Shown here piece after piece: positions 35,345 through 45,600 of a stretch of 64,000 nt of DNA. Within the stretch, counting starts at the first letter, position 1, and every line of letters begins with the position of its first letter. The position numbers were made by a program, and so were the translations under genes. The notes under the pieces were generated by a model, which saw only the letters and a list, made by a program, of their open reading frames with translations, had not been told where the DNA came from and searched no databases. The stretch is from Nocardia crassostreae (GTDB lineage Bacteria; Actinomycetota; Actinomycetes; Mycobacteriales; Mycobacteriaceae). The stretch lies in assembly GCF_001613405.1 (NCBI RefSeq), contig NZ_BDCH01000012.1, forward strand, positions 310,001 to 374,000. The letters run 5' to 3'.

Positions 35345-35589
35345 ATCATGCCTGTGCCGCCGCTCCGCGAATTCAGCGCACGGCCTGGGTGCCGTCGAGC
35401 GTTGCGCACGCGTGCCGCCGGTTGGTTGCCACCATTATTTCGGGCGTACCCGGTGAGTTACCCCGACCTCACGAGATCAGGTGTCACGTTTGCGCACGAA
35501 CATCGTGGCGAAAGTTCCGAACGGCCGTTTTCATAGCGCTTGCGGTTTAGGATCGGCGCGGCCAGTCGTCGCCCACCAAGGGGGAACGC

Positions 35590-36210
35590 ATGTCTGGAGT
35601 TATCGAATGGGCGCGGGCGGAAAACCTGCAGCCCGAACCGATCACGCTCGATGTCTGGAAGAAGTTGCCCCGCGACTTCTGCCGGTTGGTCGAGGTGGTG
35701 AACGGTGATGTGGTGCGGGCCGAGGCGCCCGCCCAACCGCATCGGAATGCCGCACAGCGGATCGCCTCCATGCTGGAGGCCGCCGCCGAAACGCATATGA
35801 GCCGCTACAACGACGGCTGGCTGTATGTCGGCCTCGATCAGGATGTGCTCCTGTGGGAGCTACCGCGAGTCACGGTGCGGCGTCCGGATATCGCGCTGTT
35901 CTCCTGCTCGCCCACCGATTCCGGGCTGCTGTCCGCCGCCCGGGTCAAGATCGCCATCGAAGTGGTGTCGCCGGTGACCGAACGGATCGACACGGCGGAT
36001 AAACAGGCCGAGTACGCGCTGGCCGGAATCCCCTGGTACTGGCTGGTTTATATGGATCGGGACCGGGTGAGCGCCATCCAGACCCATGTGCTGGTGCTCG
36101 GCCACTATCGACCGCACCGGCGGCTCACGCACATTGCGGGGGAGACCGTCCTCGATATGCCGATCGAGATCCGCATCGACTGGACCCGGCTGTTCGGGCT
36201 CGTCTACTGA
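35590..36210 (+). CDS. Uma2-family (DUF820) predicted endonuclease
   Basis: 206-residue Uma2 protein with a PD-(D/E)xK-like core: FCRLVEVVNGDVVRAEAP, the Asp in VRRPDIALFS, the Glu in VKIAIEVVSPVTERID followed by K in DKQAEYALAGIPWYWLV. ATG 35590 follows an AGGGGGAAC leader. Members are abundant in Actinobacteria and cyanobacteria; their in vivo role is unclear and no defence partner is seen nearby. Confidence 0.9.
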   Translation: MSGVIEWARAENLQPEPITLDVWKKLPRDFCRLVEVVNGDVVRAEAPAQPHRNAAQRIASMLEAAAETHMSRYNDGWLYVGLDQDVLLWELPRVTVRRPDIALFSCSPTDSGLLSAARVKIAIEVVSPVTERIDTADKQAEYALAGIPWYWLVYMDRDRVSAIQTHVLVLGHYRPHRRLTHIAGETVLDMPIEIRIDWTRLFGLVY

Positions 36211-36230
36211 CGGTCTCACCCCGCGTCGGC

Positions 36231-37705
36231 TTAGTTCGCCAGATCCGCCTTGGCGGGTGCGGGCGGCTGCTTCCGATCGCCATCGGGATGCCCGATGAAC
36301 AGCGCGGAGGCCACCACCCCGAGCAGCAGGATCACCGCGGGCAGATACATGGACTGGCTCAGCGCCGTGCTGACCTTGTCGAGAATCTGCTCGGGCATCG
36401 TGGTCGCGCCCGCGCCGCCCTCGCCGATGGGTCCGCTCGCCAGCCCCTGCGCCGCGAACCGGGACGACATGAGCGCGGCCACCGCGGCCGATCCGAGCAC
36501 CGAACCGACCTGGGGGTCGTGTTGTAGATGCCCGCGCCCGCACCGGCCTGCTGCACCGGCAGATTGTGCGTCGCGGTGGTGGCCAGGGGCGCCCAGATGC
36601 AGGCATTGGCAATACCGGCGACGCCGCCGATGACCAGGAAGACGGCGATCGACGAATCCGGTGTCATGAGCCCCGCGAAACCGAAGACCGTGGCCGCGAA
36701 ACCCGCGAACCCGATGGTCGGAATCACGCGCGGCGGCATGCGATCCGAGAGCTTGCCGATGATCGGTGCGAAGACGCCGGTCAGAATGGCCATGGGCGCG
36801 AGCACCAGGGCCGACCTGGTGGGGCTCAGATCCCGGACCGCCTGCAGATAGAAGTAGAACGGCACGAAAATGGCCGTCACCGCCGCACCCATGGCCGCGA
36901 TGGCCAGGTTCGACAGCGCGAAGTTGCGATCCTTGAACAGGCTCAGCGGCACTAGCGGTTCACCGGTATTGCGGGACTGGTTGACCACGAACAGCGCCAG
37001 CACCACCAGGCCGCCGATGATCAATGCCCAGATGAGGCCGTCCCAATCCCGGTTATTGCCTTCCTGAATGCCGAAGACCAGCAGGAACAGGCCGATACCG
37101 CTGAGCGCCACGCCGACCAGATCGAACTTGTGCTCATGCGTCGGCAGCGCGGGCACCAGCCAGACCGCCAGCGCGAAGGCGATAATGCCGACCGGGACGT
37201 TCACGTAGAAGATCCACTCCCAGCCGTGACTGTCCACCAGGAACCCGCCCAGGATGGGGCCGACCAGGGGGGCCAGCCCGGCCACGCCGCCCCACAGGCC
37301 CATGGCCGCGCCGCGCTTGTCCGGCGGGAAGGTGCGGGTGATGACGGCCATGGTCTGCGGTGTCATGAGCACAGCGCCCAGGCCCTGTACGGCGCGCGCC
37401 GCGATGAGCATGTCGATGCTGTCGGATCGTGCGCACCACAGCGAGGCGAGGGTGAACACCGCTAGGCCGATGAGGTAGATGTTCTTGGGCCCGAAGCGAT
37501 CTCCGAGCCGCCCGGTCACCAGCAGCGGTACCGCATAGGTGAGCAGATACGCGCTGGTCACCCAGATGACGCTGTTGATATCGGCGTGCAGGTCCCGCAT
37601 GATCGCCGGATTGGCCACCGCGACGATGGTCATGTCCAGCAGGATCATGAAGAACCCGACGACCAGCGCGTACAGCGCCAGCCACGGATTGCGTTGTGTG
37701 GACAT
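36231..37705 (-). pseudogene. DHA2-type MFS drug exporter, frameshifted
   Basis: 14-helix MFS exporter of the EmrB/QacA (DHA2) group. The first 395 codons are intact (PWLALYALVVGFFMILLDMT, motif C GWEWIFYVNVPVG, the antiporter motif GGVAGLAPLVGPILGGF). At about 36512-36516 one G is missing: GIYNTT is followed by PRSVRC instead of RQVGSVLGSA, and the true end (MLGSAAVAALMSSRFAAQGL to 36231) lies in another frame. The last two helices are lost. Lies 7 nt after padR on the same strand, so it was the regulated target. Confidence 0.9.
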
Positions 37706-37712
37706 GGGTTTC

Positions 37713-38321
37713 CTAACTGGGTCGGGTGGTCGGGGCCGGATCGGTCGGGTCCCAGGGCAATTCGCCGCTCTCCAGCTCGGCGATGAACGCGCGCAACCAG
37801 TCGGCCTCGGTGCAGGCCCGCGATCGCAGGAATTCGAGCACCACCCAGAACCGGCGCGGCACTTCCCGTTTCGCTGCCCAGTCCCGCATGGCCTCCAGTT
37901 CGGTCTTCCGGCCTTCGAGCCAGGTGATGCGCTCGTTGAGCAGCGTGCTCACCTCGTCGGCGGGCAGGGTGTGTGATTCGGCGAGGGCGACCGGAAAGAT
38001 CGGGTATTCCTGGACGGGGCGGCGCAGGATGCCGGTGATCCGTTCCCGCAGCGCCACCCGCCCGGCCTCGGTGATCCGATAGGTGGTGCGCTCCGGCCGA
38101 TTCCCGGCCCGGTCGGTGCCCTCGGCCACCACCAGTCCGCTGTCCGCCAGCCGCCCCACCCCGTGATACAGCGATCCGGGTTTGACCTTGATCAGTTCGT
38201 CCTCGTGCCGATTCATCAGCAGTTGGTACATCTCATAGGGGTGCATCGGCTTCTCCTCCAGCAGCGCGAGCACCGCGATCGCCAATGGCGTCAGCCCCGC
38301 TCCCGCCTGCTTCTCACCCAC
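37713..38321 (-). CDS. PadR-family regulator
   Basis: 202-residue PadR repressor. N-terminal winged HTH (LAIAVLALLEEKPMHPYEMY, VKPGSLYHGVGRLADSGL, TTYRITEAGRVALRE) and C-terminal Vir_C-type dimerisation helices. GTG 38321 is chosen because GGGAGG lies 7 nt upstream. It is followed by the MFS exporter in one transcript and preceded by an 18-bp palindrome, the typical autoregulated PadR-exporter unit. Confidence 0.9.
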   Translation of the reverse strand: MGEKQAGAGLTPLAIAVLALLEEKPMHPYEMYQLLMNRHEDELIKVKPGSLYHGVGRLADSGLVVAEGTDRAGNRPERTTYRITEAGRVALRERITGILRRPVQEYPIFPVALAESHTLPADEVSTLLNERITWLEGRKTELEAMRDWAAKREVPRRFWVVLEFLRSRACTEADWLRAFIAELESGELPWDPTDPAPTTRPS

Positions 38322-38384
38322 CGCCGAACCTCCCTTTCCGCCCGGAGGCCCGGTGTCACCCACCCACCGATTCCTCCGCACCAA

Positions 38385-38402
38385 ATATTCCATGTGGAAT
38401 AT
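38385..38402 (-). promoter_or_regulatory. PadR operator palindrome
   Basis: Perfect dyad ATATTCCA-TG-TGGAATAT, 64 nt upstream of the PadR start in a GC-rich background. Size and symmetry match PadR binding sites. Confidence 0.82.
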
Positions 38403-38584
38403 ACGACATCGAAATACCCCGGGCAACCCCCGCCTCACTGGACTACGGGCCGACTCACTGCACTGTGAGTCGGCCCACTGGATACACGAAATCCCTTGTC
38501 GCGGAGCATTTCACGGCGAGCCCCCACCAAAAGCCCCCAGTACCATCACCTTCCGCAAGGGAAGTAACAGAAGGAGATTTCGCT

Positions 38585-38710
38585 ATGTCGGACCAGGAAA
38601 ACTCGACCCAGGAAGTGACCGCCGCCGAAGGCATGGCCGCCATGATGGCCGCCTGGAACATCCAGTCCCCGGCCGATGCCGCGGAGACCAAGGACGTCGA
38701 GGACAAGTAG
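38585..38710 (+). CDS. Acidic 41-residue protein
   Basis: Short gene with a good SD (AAGGAG, 8 nt before ATG 38585) and its own strong terminator. The protein starts MSDQENSTQEVTAAEGMAAM, has a hydrophobic Met/Ala-rich centre ending AAWNIQSP, and ends in the acidic tail ETKDVEDK. No Cys and no maturation enzyme is nearby. I do not recognise it; a leader/core peptide, a small regulator or a stress microprotein are all possible. Confidence 0.68.
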   Translation: MSDQENSTQEVTAAEGMAAMMAAWNIQSPADAAETKDVEDK

Positions 38711-38723
38711 TCCCGAAAACGGC

Positions 38724-38759
38724 GCGGGGCCGGATCTCTCGGGAGAGATCCGGCCCCGC
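38724..38759. terminator. Bidirectional terminator between microprotein and kgd
   Basis: Sixteen-plus-bp perfect stem beginning GCGGGGCCGGATCTCT with a CGGG loop, 14 nt after the 41-aa gene and 18 nt after the kgd stop on the other strand. Confidence 0.85.
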
Positions 38760-38776
38760 ACTGGGATTCGGGGAGG

Positions 38777-41700
38777 CTACACCGTGGGTGCGAAGGCTTC
38801 CTCGACGATTTCCTGCTGTTCGACGGCATGGACCTTGGAGGAACCCGAGGACGGGGCCGACATGGCGCGCCGGGAGATGCGGCGCAGTTTCCCGAAGCGG
38901 GCCGGGAGGATCTCGGGAAGATTGAGGCCGAAGAAGGGCCAGGCGCCCTGGTTGGCCGGTTCTTCCTGGACCCAGACGAGGTCGGTGGCATTGGGGTAGC
39001 CCTCGAGCGCCTCGTTCAGGCGGAACTTCGGAATCGGGTAGAGCTGCTCGACGCGGACGATGGCCACATCGTCGCGGTTGTTCTTGTTCTTCTCCGCCAC
39101 CAGCTCGTAGTACAGCTTGCCGGAGGTGAGCAGCACGCGCTTGACCTTCGCGCGGTCGCCGTCGCCCGACTCGTAGGTCGGCTCCTCGAGGACGGTGCGG
39201 AACTTGTTGTCCGTGAAGTCCTCGACATCCGAGACGGCGGCCTTGTTGCGCAGCATGGACTTCGGGGTGAAGACCACCAGCGGGCGGCGGATGCCGTCCA
39301 AGGCGTGGCGGCGCAGCAGGTGGAAGTAGTTCGACGGCGTGGACGGGACCGCCACGGTCATCGAACCCTCCGCGCAGAGCTGGAGGAAACGTTCGATACG
39401 ACCGGAGGTGTGGTCCGGACCCTGGCCCTCGTGACCGTGCGGCAGCAGCAGCACGACCTCGGAGAGCTGGCCCCACTTGGCCTCACCGGAGGAGATGAAC
39501 TCGTCGATGATGGTCTGCGCGCCATTGACGAAGTCGCCGAACTGCGCCTCCCACAGCACGAGCGCGTCCGGGTTGCCCAGCGAGTAGCCGTATTCGAAGC
39601 CGACGGCGGCGTACTCCGACAGCGCCGAATCGTGCACCGCGAACCAGCCCGGGTTTTTGGAGCCGATGTTGTGCAGCGGGGTGTACTCGCCACCGGTCTT
39701 GCGGTCGATGATGACCGAGTGCCGCTGGGTGAAGGTGCCGCGGCGGGAGTCCTGACCGGTGAGGCGCACCGCGCGACCCTCGTCGATCAGGGTGCCGAAG
39801 GCCAGCAGTTCGGCCATGGCCCAGTCGATCTTGCCCTCGTAGGCCATCTCGCGACGCCGCTCCATGACCGGCTTGACGCGCGGATGCACCGTGAAGCCCT
39901 CGGGCGAGTTCACGAACGCGTCGCCGATGCGCTGCAGCACCGTCTTGTCCACGGCGGTCACCAGGGTGGACGGCATCTGCTGCTCGTCCTCCACCGACTC
40001 CGACGGCTCCGGCGGGTACTTCTCCAGCTCGCGCACCTCGTTGAAGATCCGCTCCAGCTGCCCCTGGTAGTCCCGCAGGGCGTCTTCGGCTTCCTTCATG
40101 GAGATGTCGCCACGACCGATCAGGCTCTCGGTGTAGGACTTGCGCACCGAGCGCTTGGTGTCGATGACGTCGTACATGTGCGGCTGCGTCATGGACGGGT
40201 CGTCGCCCTCGTTGTGCCCGCGGCGGCGGTAGCAGATGAGGTCGATGACGACGTCCTTCTGGAACTTCTGCCGGAAGTCGACGGCCAGCTTGGCCACCCA
40301 CACACAGGGCTCCGGATCGTCGCCGTTCACGTGGAAGATCGGCGCGCCGATGAACTTCGCGATATCCGTGGAGTATTCGGTGGAGCGCGAGTACTCCGGC
40401 GCGGTGGTGAAGCCGATCTGGTTGTTCACCACGATGTGCACGGTGCCGCCGGTGCGGTAGCCGCGCAGACCCGACAGGTTCAGGGTCTCGGCGACCACAC
40501 CCTGTCCGGCGAACGCCGCGTCACCGTGCAGCATGAGCGGCACGACCGAGAACGACCGCGCCTCTTCACCCTTGGTGACGAGGTCTTCCTTGGTGAGCAG
40601 ATCCTGCTTGGCGCGAGCCAGACCCTCCAGCACCGGGTCCACGGCCTCGAGGTGCGAGGGGTTGGCGGTCAGCGACACCTGAATGTCGTTGTCGCCGAAC
40701 ATCTGAATGTAGGTGCCCTGTGCGCCCAGGTGGTACTTCACGTCACCGGAGCCGTGCGTGGCGGCCGGGTTCATATTGCCCTCGAACTCGGTGAAGATCT
40801 TCGAGTAGGGCTTGCCGACAATATTGGCCAGCACGTTCAGGCGGCCGCGGTGCGGCATACCGATGACGACCTCGTCGAGGGCGTGCTCGGCGCACTGATC
40901 GATGACGCCGTCCATCATCGGGATGACGGCTTCGGCGCCTTCGAGCGAGAAGCGCTTCTGGCCAACGTATTTGGTGGCCAGGAAGGTCTCGAACGCCTCG
41001 GCCGCATTGAGCCGGGACATGATGTACTTCTGCTCGGCCACGGTCGGCTTGGCGTGCTTCTGCTCGACCCGGTCCTGAATCCACTGCAGCTGCTCGGGAT
41101 CGAGGATATGGGTGTACTCCACGCCCACGTGGCGGCAGTAGGCGTCGCGCAGGATGGACAGCACATCGCGCAGCTTCATGCGCTCCTGGCCGTGGAAGCC
41201 CGCGACATTGAACTCACGATCCAGATCCCACAGGGTCAGCCCGTGCTGGGTGACATCGAGATCCGGATGCGAGCGGAACTTGTCCTTCACCAGCCGCAGC
41301 GGGTCGGTGTCGGCCATGAGGTGACCGCGGTTGCGGTAGGCGGCAATGAGCTCCTGCACGCGGACGCTCTTGTCGATACCGCGTTCCTTGATGTCCTTGC
41401 GCCAGCGCACCGGCTCGTAGGGGACACCCATGCCGTGGAAGATCTCGTCGTAGAGCTCGTCGGAGATCAGCAGGTTGTGAATGGTGCGCAGGAAGTCGCC
41501 GGATTCCGCGCCCTGGATGATGCGGTGATCGTAGGTCGAGGTCAGCGTCATGAGCTTGCCGATGCCGATCTCGGCCAGCTGCTCATCGCTCATGCCCTGG
41601 AACTCGGCCGGGTACTCCATGGCGCCCGCGCCGATGATCGCGCCCTGGCCGGGCATCAGGCGCGGCACCGAGTGGTTGGTGCCTATGGTGCCCGGGTTGG

Positions 41701-42529
41701 TCAGCGAGATGGTGACACCGGCGAAGTCGTCCGCGCCCAGCTTGCCCTGGCGCGCACGGCGGACGATGTCCTCGTAGGCGGTGTGGAACTGCGCGAAGTT
41801 CATCGTCTCGCAGTTCTTGATGGCGGCGACGACCAGCGTGCGGTTGCCGTTCTTGCCCGGCAGGTCGATGGCCAGACCGAGGTTGGTGTGCGCGGGGGTG
41901 ACCGCGTTCGGCTTGCCGTCGACCTCGGCGAAGTGCCGGTTCAGGTTCGGGAACGCCTTCACGGCCTGCACGATCGCGTAACCCAGCAGGTGGGTGAAGG
42001 AGATCTTGCCGCCGCGGGTGCGCGCCAGATGGTTGTTGATGACCAGCCGGTTGTCGATCATCAGCTTCGCGGGGATGGCGCGCACGCTGGTGGCGGTCGG
42101 GATGGTCAGCGAGGCCGACATGTTCTTGACAATGGCGGCGGCCGGTCCGCGCAGCACCTGCGTCTCGTCCTCGGCCGACGGCTTCGGGCCACCGGAGGTG
42201 GGCGCGGCGTTCGACGTCGGAGCCGGAGTCGTCTGCGGAGCACGCACCTGCGCGGGCGCCGGAGCCGGGGCCGGGGCGGGAGCCGGGGCGGCGACAGCGG
42301 GAGCGGGCTGCGGAGCGGCGGCAGCGGGGGCCGGTGCCGGGGCGGCCGGTGCGACCTGGGTGGTGGGGGCCGGTTGGCTGTTACCGGCGTCGCCGGTGTT
42401 CTCCGGCGTGTAGTCAGCGAGGAACTCGTGCCAGCTCTCATCGACCGACGACGGGTCTTGCTTGTACTTCTGGTACATCTCGTCGACGAGCCACTGGTTC
42501 TGTCCGAACTGGGATGTTGAGCTGCTCAC
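38777..42529 (-). CDS. kgd: Multifunctional 2-oxoglutarate metabolism enzyme Kgd
   Basis: 1250-residue Kgd/SucA fusion (2-oxoglutarate decarboxylase, 2-oxoglutarate dehydrogenase E1 and succinyltransferase E2-like domains). N-terminal [19 protein letters not shown] anchors the OdhI-binding segment; a long Ala/Pro linker follows (about residues 45-115). The acyltransferase domain contains [17 protein letters not shown]; the ThDP domain contains [37 protein letters not shown], and [10 protein letters not shown], and ends with [23 protein letters not shown] 42529 is chosen because relatives start at [13 protein letters not shown] 42548 is possible. Central TCA-cycle enzyme in these bacteria. Confidence 0.96.
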   Translation of the reverse strand: MSSSTSQFGQNQWLVDEMYQKYKQDPSSVDESWHEFLADYTPENTGDAGNSQPAPTTQVAPAAPAPAPAAAAPQPAPAVAAPAPAPAPAPAPAQVRAPQTTPAPTSNAAPTSGGPKPSAEDETQVLRGPAAAIVKNMSASLTIPTATSVRAIPAKLMIDNRLVINNHLARTRGGKISFTHLLGYAIVQAVKAFPNLNRHFAEVDGKPNAVTPAHTNLGLAIDLPGKNGNRTLVVAAIKNCETMNFAQFHTAYEDIVRRARQGKLGADDFAGVTISLTNPGTIGTNHSVPRLMPGQGAIIGAGAMEYPAEFQGMSDEQLAEIGIGKLMTLTSTYDHRIIQGAESGDFLRTIHNLLISDELYDEIFHGMGVPYEPVRWRKDIKERGIDKSVRVQELIAAYRNRGHLMADTDPLRLVKDKFRSHPDLDVTQHGLTLWDLDREFNVAGFHGQERMKLRDVLSILRDAYCRHVGVEYTHILDPEQLQWIQDRVEQKHAKPTVAEQKYIMSRLNAAEAFETFLATKYVGQKRFSLEGAEAVIPMMDGVIDQCAEHALDEVVIGMPHRGRLNVLANIVGKPYSKIFTEFEGNMNPAATHGSGDVKYHLGAQGTYIQMFGDNDIQVSLTANPSHLEAVDPVLEGLARAKQDLLTKEDLVTKGEEARSFSVVPLMLHGDAAFAGQGVVAETLNLSGLRGYRTGGTVHIVVNNQIGFTTAPEYSRSTEYSTDIAKFIGAPIFHVNGDDPEPCVWVAKLAVDFRQKFQKDVVIDLICYRRRGHNEGDDPSMTQPHMYDVIDTKRSVRKSYTESLIGRGDISMKEAEDALRDYQGQLERIFNEVRELEKYPPEPSESVEDEQQMPSTLVTAVDKTVLQRIGDAFVNSPEGFTVHPRVKPVMERRREMAYEGKIDWAMAELLAFGTLIDEGRAVRLTGQDSRRGTFTQRHSVIIDRKTGGEYTPLHNIGSKNPGWFAVHDSALSEYAAVGFEYGYSLGNPDALVLWEAQFGDFVNGAQTIIDEFISSGEAKWGQLSEVVLLLPHGHEGQGPDHTSGRIERFLQLCAEGSMTVAVPSTPSNYFHLLRRHALDGIRRPLVVFTPKSMLRNKAAVSDVEDFTDNKFRTVLEEPTYESGDGDRAKVKRVLLTSGKLYYELVAEKNKNNRDDVAIVRVEQLYPIPKFRLNEALEGYPNATDLVWVQEEPANQGAWPFFGLNLPEILPARFGKLRRISRRAMSAPSSGSSKVHAVEQQEIVEEAFAPTV

Positions 42530-42660
42530 AGCAGGTGTTCGCCTCATTTCGTTCTTCGCGCTGCGACGTTTGTGACGTGCCCGGCACGGGTAATCGGCGG
42601 ATGCGCGCCGATGAGCCCCCTCTGAGGATATGCCCATCGCTGTTCACTCATGGGCACGGA

Positions 42661-45600
42661 CTACCACCGAGCGGACACATCTTCTCGTGACGACTCGTCC
42701 TCGCTCGAGAATATTCCCTCCGTGGCCCGCGCCGCAGCCCACAGTCGGTTGTACGTTCCGCGCGCCGCCAGCAGTTCTGCGTGCGTCCCCATTTCGGTGA
42801 TGCGCCCGTGCTCCACGACGGCGATCCGATCGGCCTGCGCGGCGGTCGCCAGCCGGTGCGCGACGATGACCGCGGTCCGGCCCCGCATCACCGATTCGCT
42901 GGCTACCAGCACCGATGCCTCGGCCGCCGGATCCAGCACGGCGGTGGCCTCATCCAGGAGCAAGAGGTCCGGGCTGACCAGTTCGGCGCGGGCCAGCGCG
43001 ATCAGCTGGCGCTGCCCGGCGGATAGTCCGCGACCCCGCTCGCCGACCGGTTGCCGCATTCCCAGCGGCAATGCCTCGATGGTTTCCAGCGCGCCGACCG
43101 CCGCGGCGGCCGCTTCGATCTCCGCCGACTTCGCAAAAGGTTTGCCAAATGCAATGTTGCTGGCGACGTCGCCGGTGAATAAGTGAGCTTCCTGTGGCAC
43201 GACTCCCAGCCGCGATCGGAAGTCGGTGAGCTTGTAGTCGCGGATATCGATGCCGTCCACGCGAATCGTGCCGGTTCGCACAGGATTCGCAGCATCGTGA
43301 TCCGCGGCCGATTTCGCGTTCTCCCGCGCGGTATTCGCCGCGGTGTGAACCGCATCACCCGAGCCGTGCAACGTGTTCTCGTCTCGGGGCATGTCGTAGA
43401 GCCGCGCGAGCAGTTTGACGATGGTCGACTTGCCCGCGCCGGTGGCGCCGACGAGCGCCAGGCTGGTGCCCGCCGGGATACGCAGGTCGAGCCCGTCGAG
43501 GGCGGGCCGCGACGCCCCCGGGTACCGGAAGCGCACCTCCTCGAAGACCACATCGCCGCGCAGACCGCCGTCGACGCGCACCGCGTCGGCGGGATCCGGC
43601 GCGATGGACGAGGGTGTGCGCAGCAGTTCGCCGATGCGCCGCAATCCGACCCGCGCCTGCTGATACCCGTCGAACAGCTGTGACAGCTGATGGATCGGGC
43701 CGAACAGCAATTGCAGGTACAGCACGAAGGCGACCAGCGTGCCCGCGCTGGTGGCGCCGTCCGCGACCTGGCTCGCGCCCACGAAAACCACCGCGGCCAA
43801 GGCCAGATCGGCCCAGGCGCCGACGAAGGCGAAGAACACCGAGATGGCGCGCTGGGCCAGCATCCGGCTGTCCCGGTAGCGCTGCGAGTACTCCGCGAAG
43901 CGCCGCGCCGCCACGGCCTCGTGCCGATTGGCCTGCACCACCCGCAATCCCGCCACGTTCTCGGCGAAATCGCCGTTCACGGTGGCGGCATGCTCCCGGG
44001 AGGCGCTGTAGGCGGCATTGGAGGCGCGCCGGAACAGCCAGGTGGCCACCAGCAGCGGCGGCAGCGTCGCGAAGATGACCAGGGCCAGCTGTGCGTCGAT
44101 GAGCACCAGCGCGCCCGCGATGCCCACCACCATCAGCAGCGCGATCAACGCGTCCGGCAGACCCGTCTGCAGGAAGGTCGACAGCGCGTCGATATCCGTG
44201 GTCATCCGGGTCATGATCTTCCCGGACAGTTCCCGCTCGTAGAAGTCCAGCCCGAGTCGTTGCAGATGCGCGTAACTGCGCACCCGCAGCCCGTACAGCG
44301 CCCGCTCCCCGGCCCGCGCGCCCCACACCAGCGCGGTCGACGCCACCACCCAGCCGAATCCGGCCAGCAGCGCCCCCACCAGGGCCGCCCGCGCCAGCGC
44401 GCCGCCGTCACCGCCGCTCACGCCATTGTCGACGGCATAGCGCACGATGGTCGGGAACCCCACGCCGACAACGGCATCCACCGCCAGCAGCGCCACCATC
44501 CCGGCCACCAGCCAGCGCACCGGCCGCAGCGCCCGCGCCAGCCGGAATCCCGGATCGGGCTCCCGCAACTCCTGGTCGTCCAACCCCGGCCCCTCGACCG
44601 CGGCGGGCAACCGCAGCAGCGCCCGCCGGACCTCCTCCGGAGTGTCCGGATCAACCGTGTCATCGGCCTGCTGCTCCGAACCCCCGCCGGACAGCGGAGC
44701 CGAGCCTTCCGGCTCGACCCGAGGCCGGTGCGTGCCCGGCAGGCGGATGACGCGGTCGGCGCGGGCGAGGGTGGATTCGCGGTGGGCCAGGATGAGGGTG
44801 GTGCGGCCCGAATTCGTGGGCAGGGCATCGAAGATGGCGGCCTCGGTGAGGGCGTCCACGGCGGAGGTGGCATCGTCGAGAACGAGGATGCGCGGGTCGG
44901 TGAGCAGGACCCGGGCCAGGGCGATGCGCTGGCGTTGACCGCCGGACAGGGTCAGGCCGCGTTCGCCGACCACGGTGTCGTAGCCGTCGGGGAGCGCTTC
45001 GATGAAATCGTGGGCGGCGGCCTGGCGTGCGGCGGCGCGGATTTCGTCGTCGGTGGCTTCGGGGCGGCCGAGCGCGATATTGGCGGAGATGGTGTCGGAC
45101 AGCAGGAAGGCCTCGTCGAAGACGACGCCGATGGCCGAGCGCAGCTCGGTGGCGCGCAGCTCCGCGATATCGGCGCGGGAATCACTGCCGGAGAGCGTGA
45201 TCCGGCCGGATTCGGGTGCGTAGAAGCGGGGCAGCAGCAGCGACAGGGTAGACTTGCCGGATCCGGCGGGCCCGATGATGGCGACCGTCTCGCCCGGCGC
45301 GACCGTCAGGTCGAAATCGCGCAGAATGTGGCGGCCGGAATCGAATCCGAAGGTGAGCGCTTCGATTTCGATACCCAGCGGCCCGTCGGGCAGCGCCACC
45401 GGATGCCGGGGATCGACCTGCTCGGGCGCGCTGTCGATGACCTGATTCACGCGTTCGGCCGCGGCCCGGGTCAGCTGCGCCATGACGATGACCATGGACA
45501 CCGTGCGGGTCGCATTGGTCATGGTGCTGACATAGGCGACGAAGGCCAGGAAGGTGCCCAGCCCGATGACGCCGTCGAGGGCCAGCATGCCGCCCATGGC

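Noticed and set aside
35590..36210. Uma2 gene as part of a defence island
   Set aside because: Neighbours are a molybdoenzyme and a drug exporter; no restriction, retron or toxin-antitoxin partner is present.
38828..42520. 1230-codon open frame antisense to kgd
   Set aside because: Produced by GC-rich codon bias; the protein is low-complexity with no family motif, while the opposite strand encodes a fully conserved Kgd.
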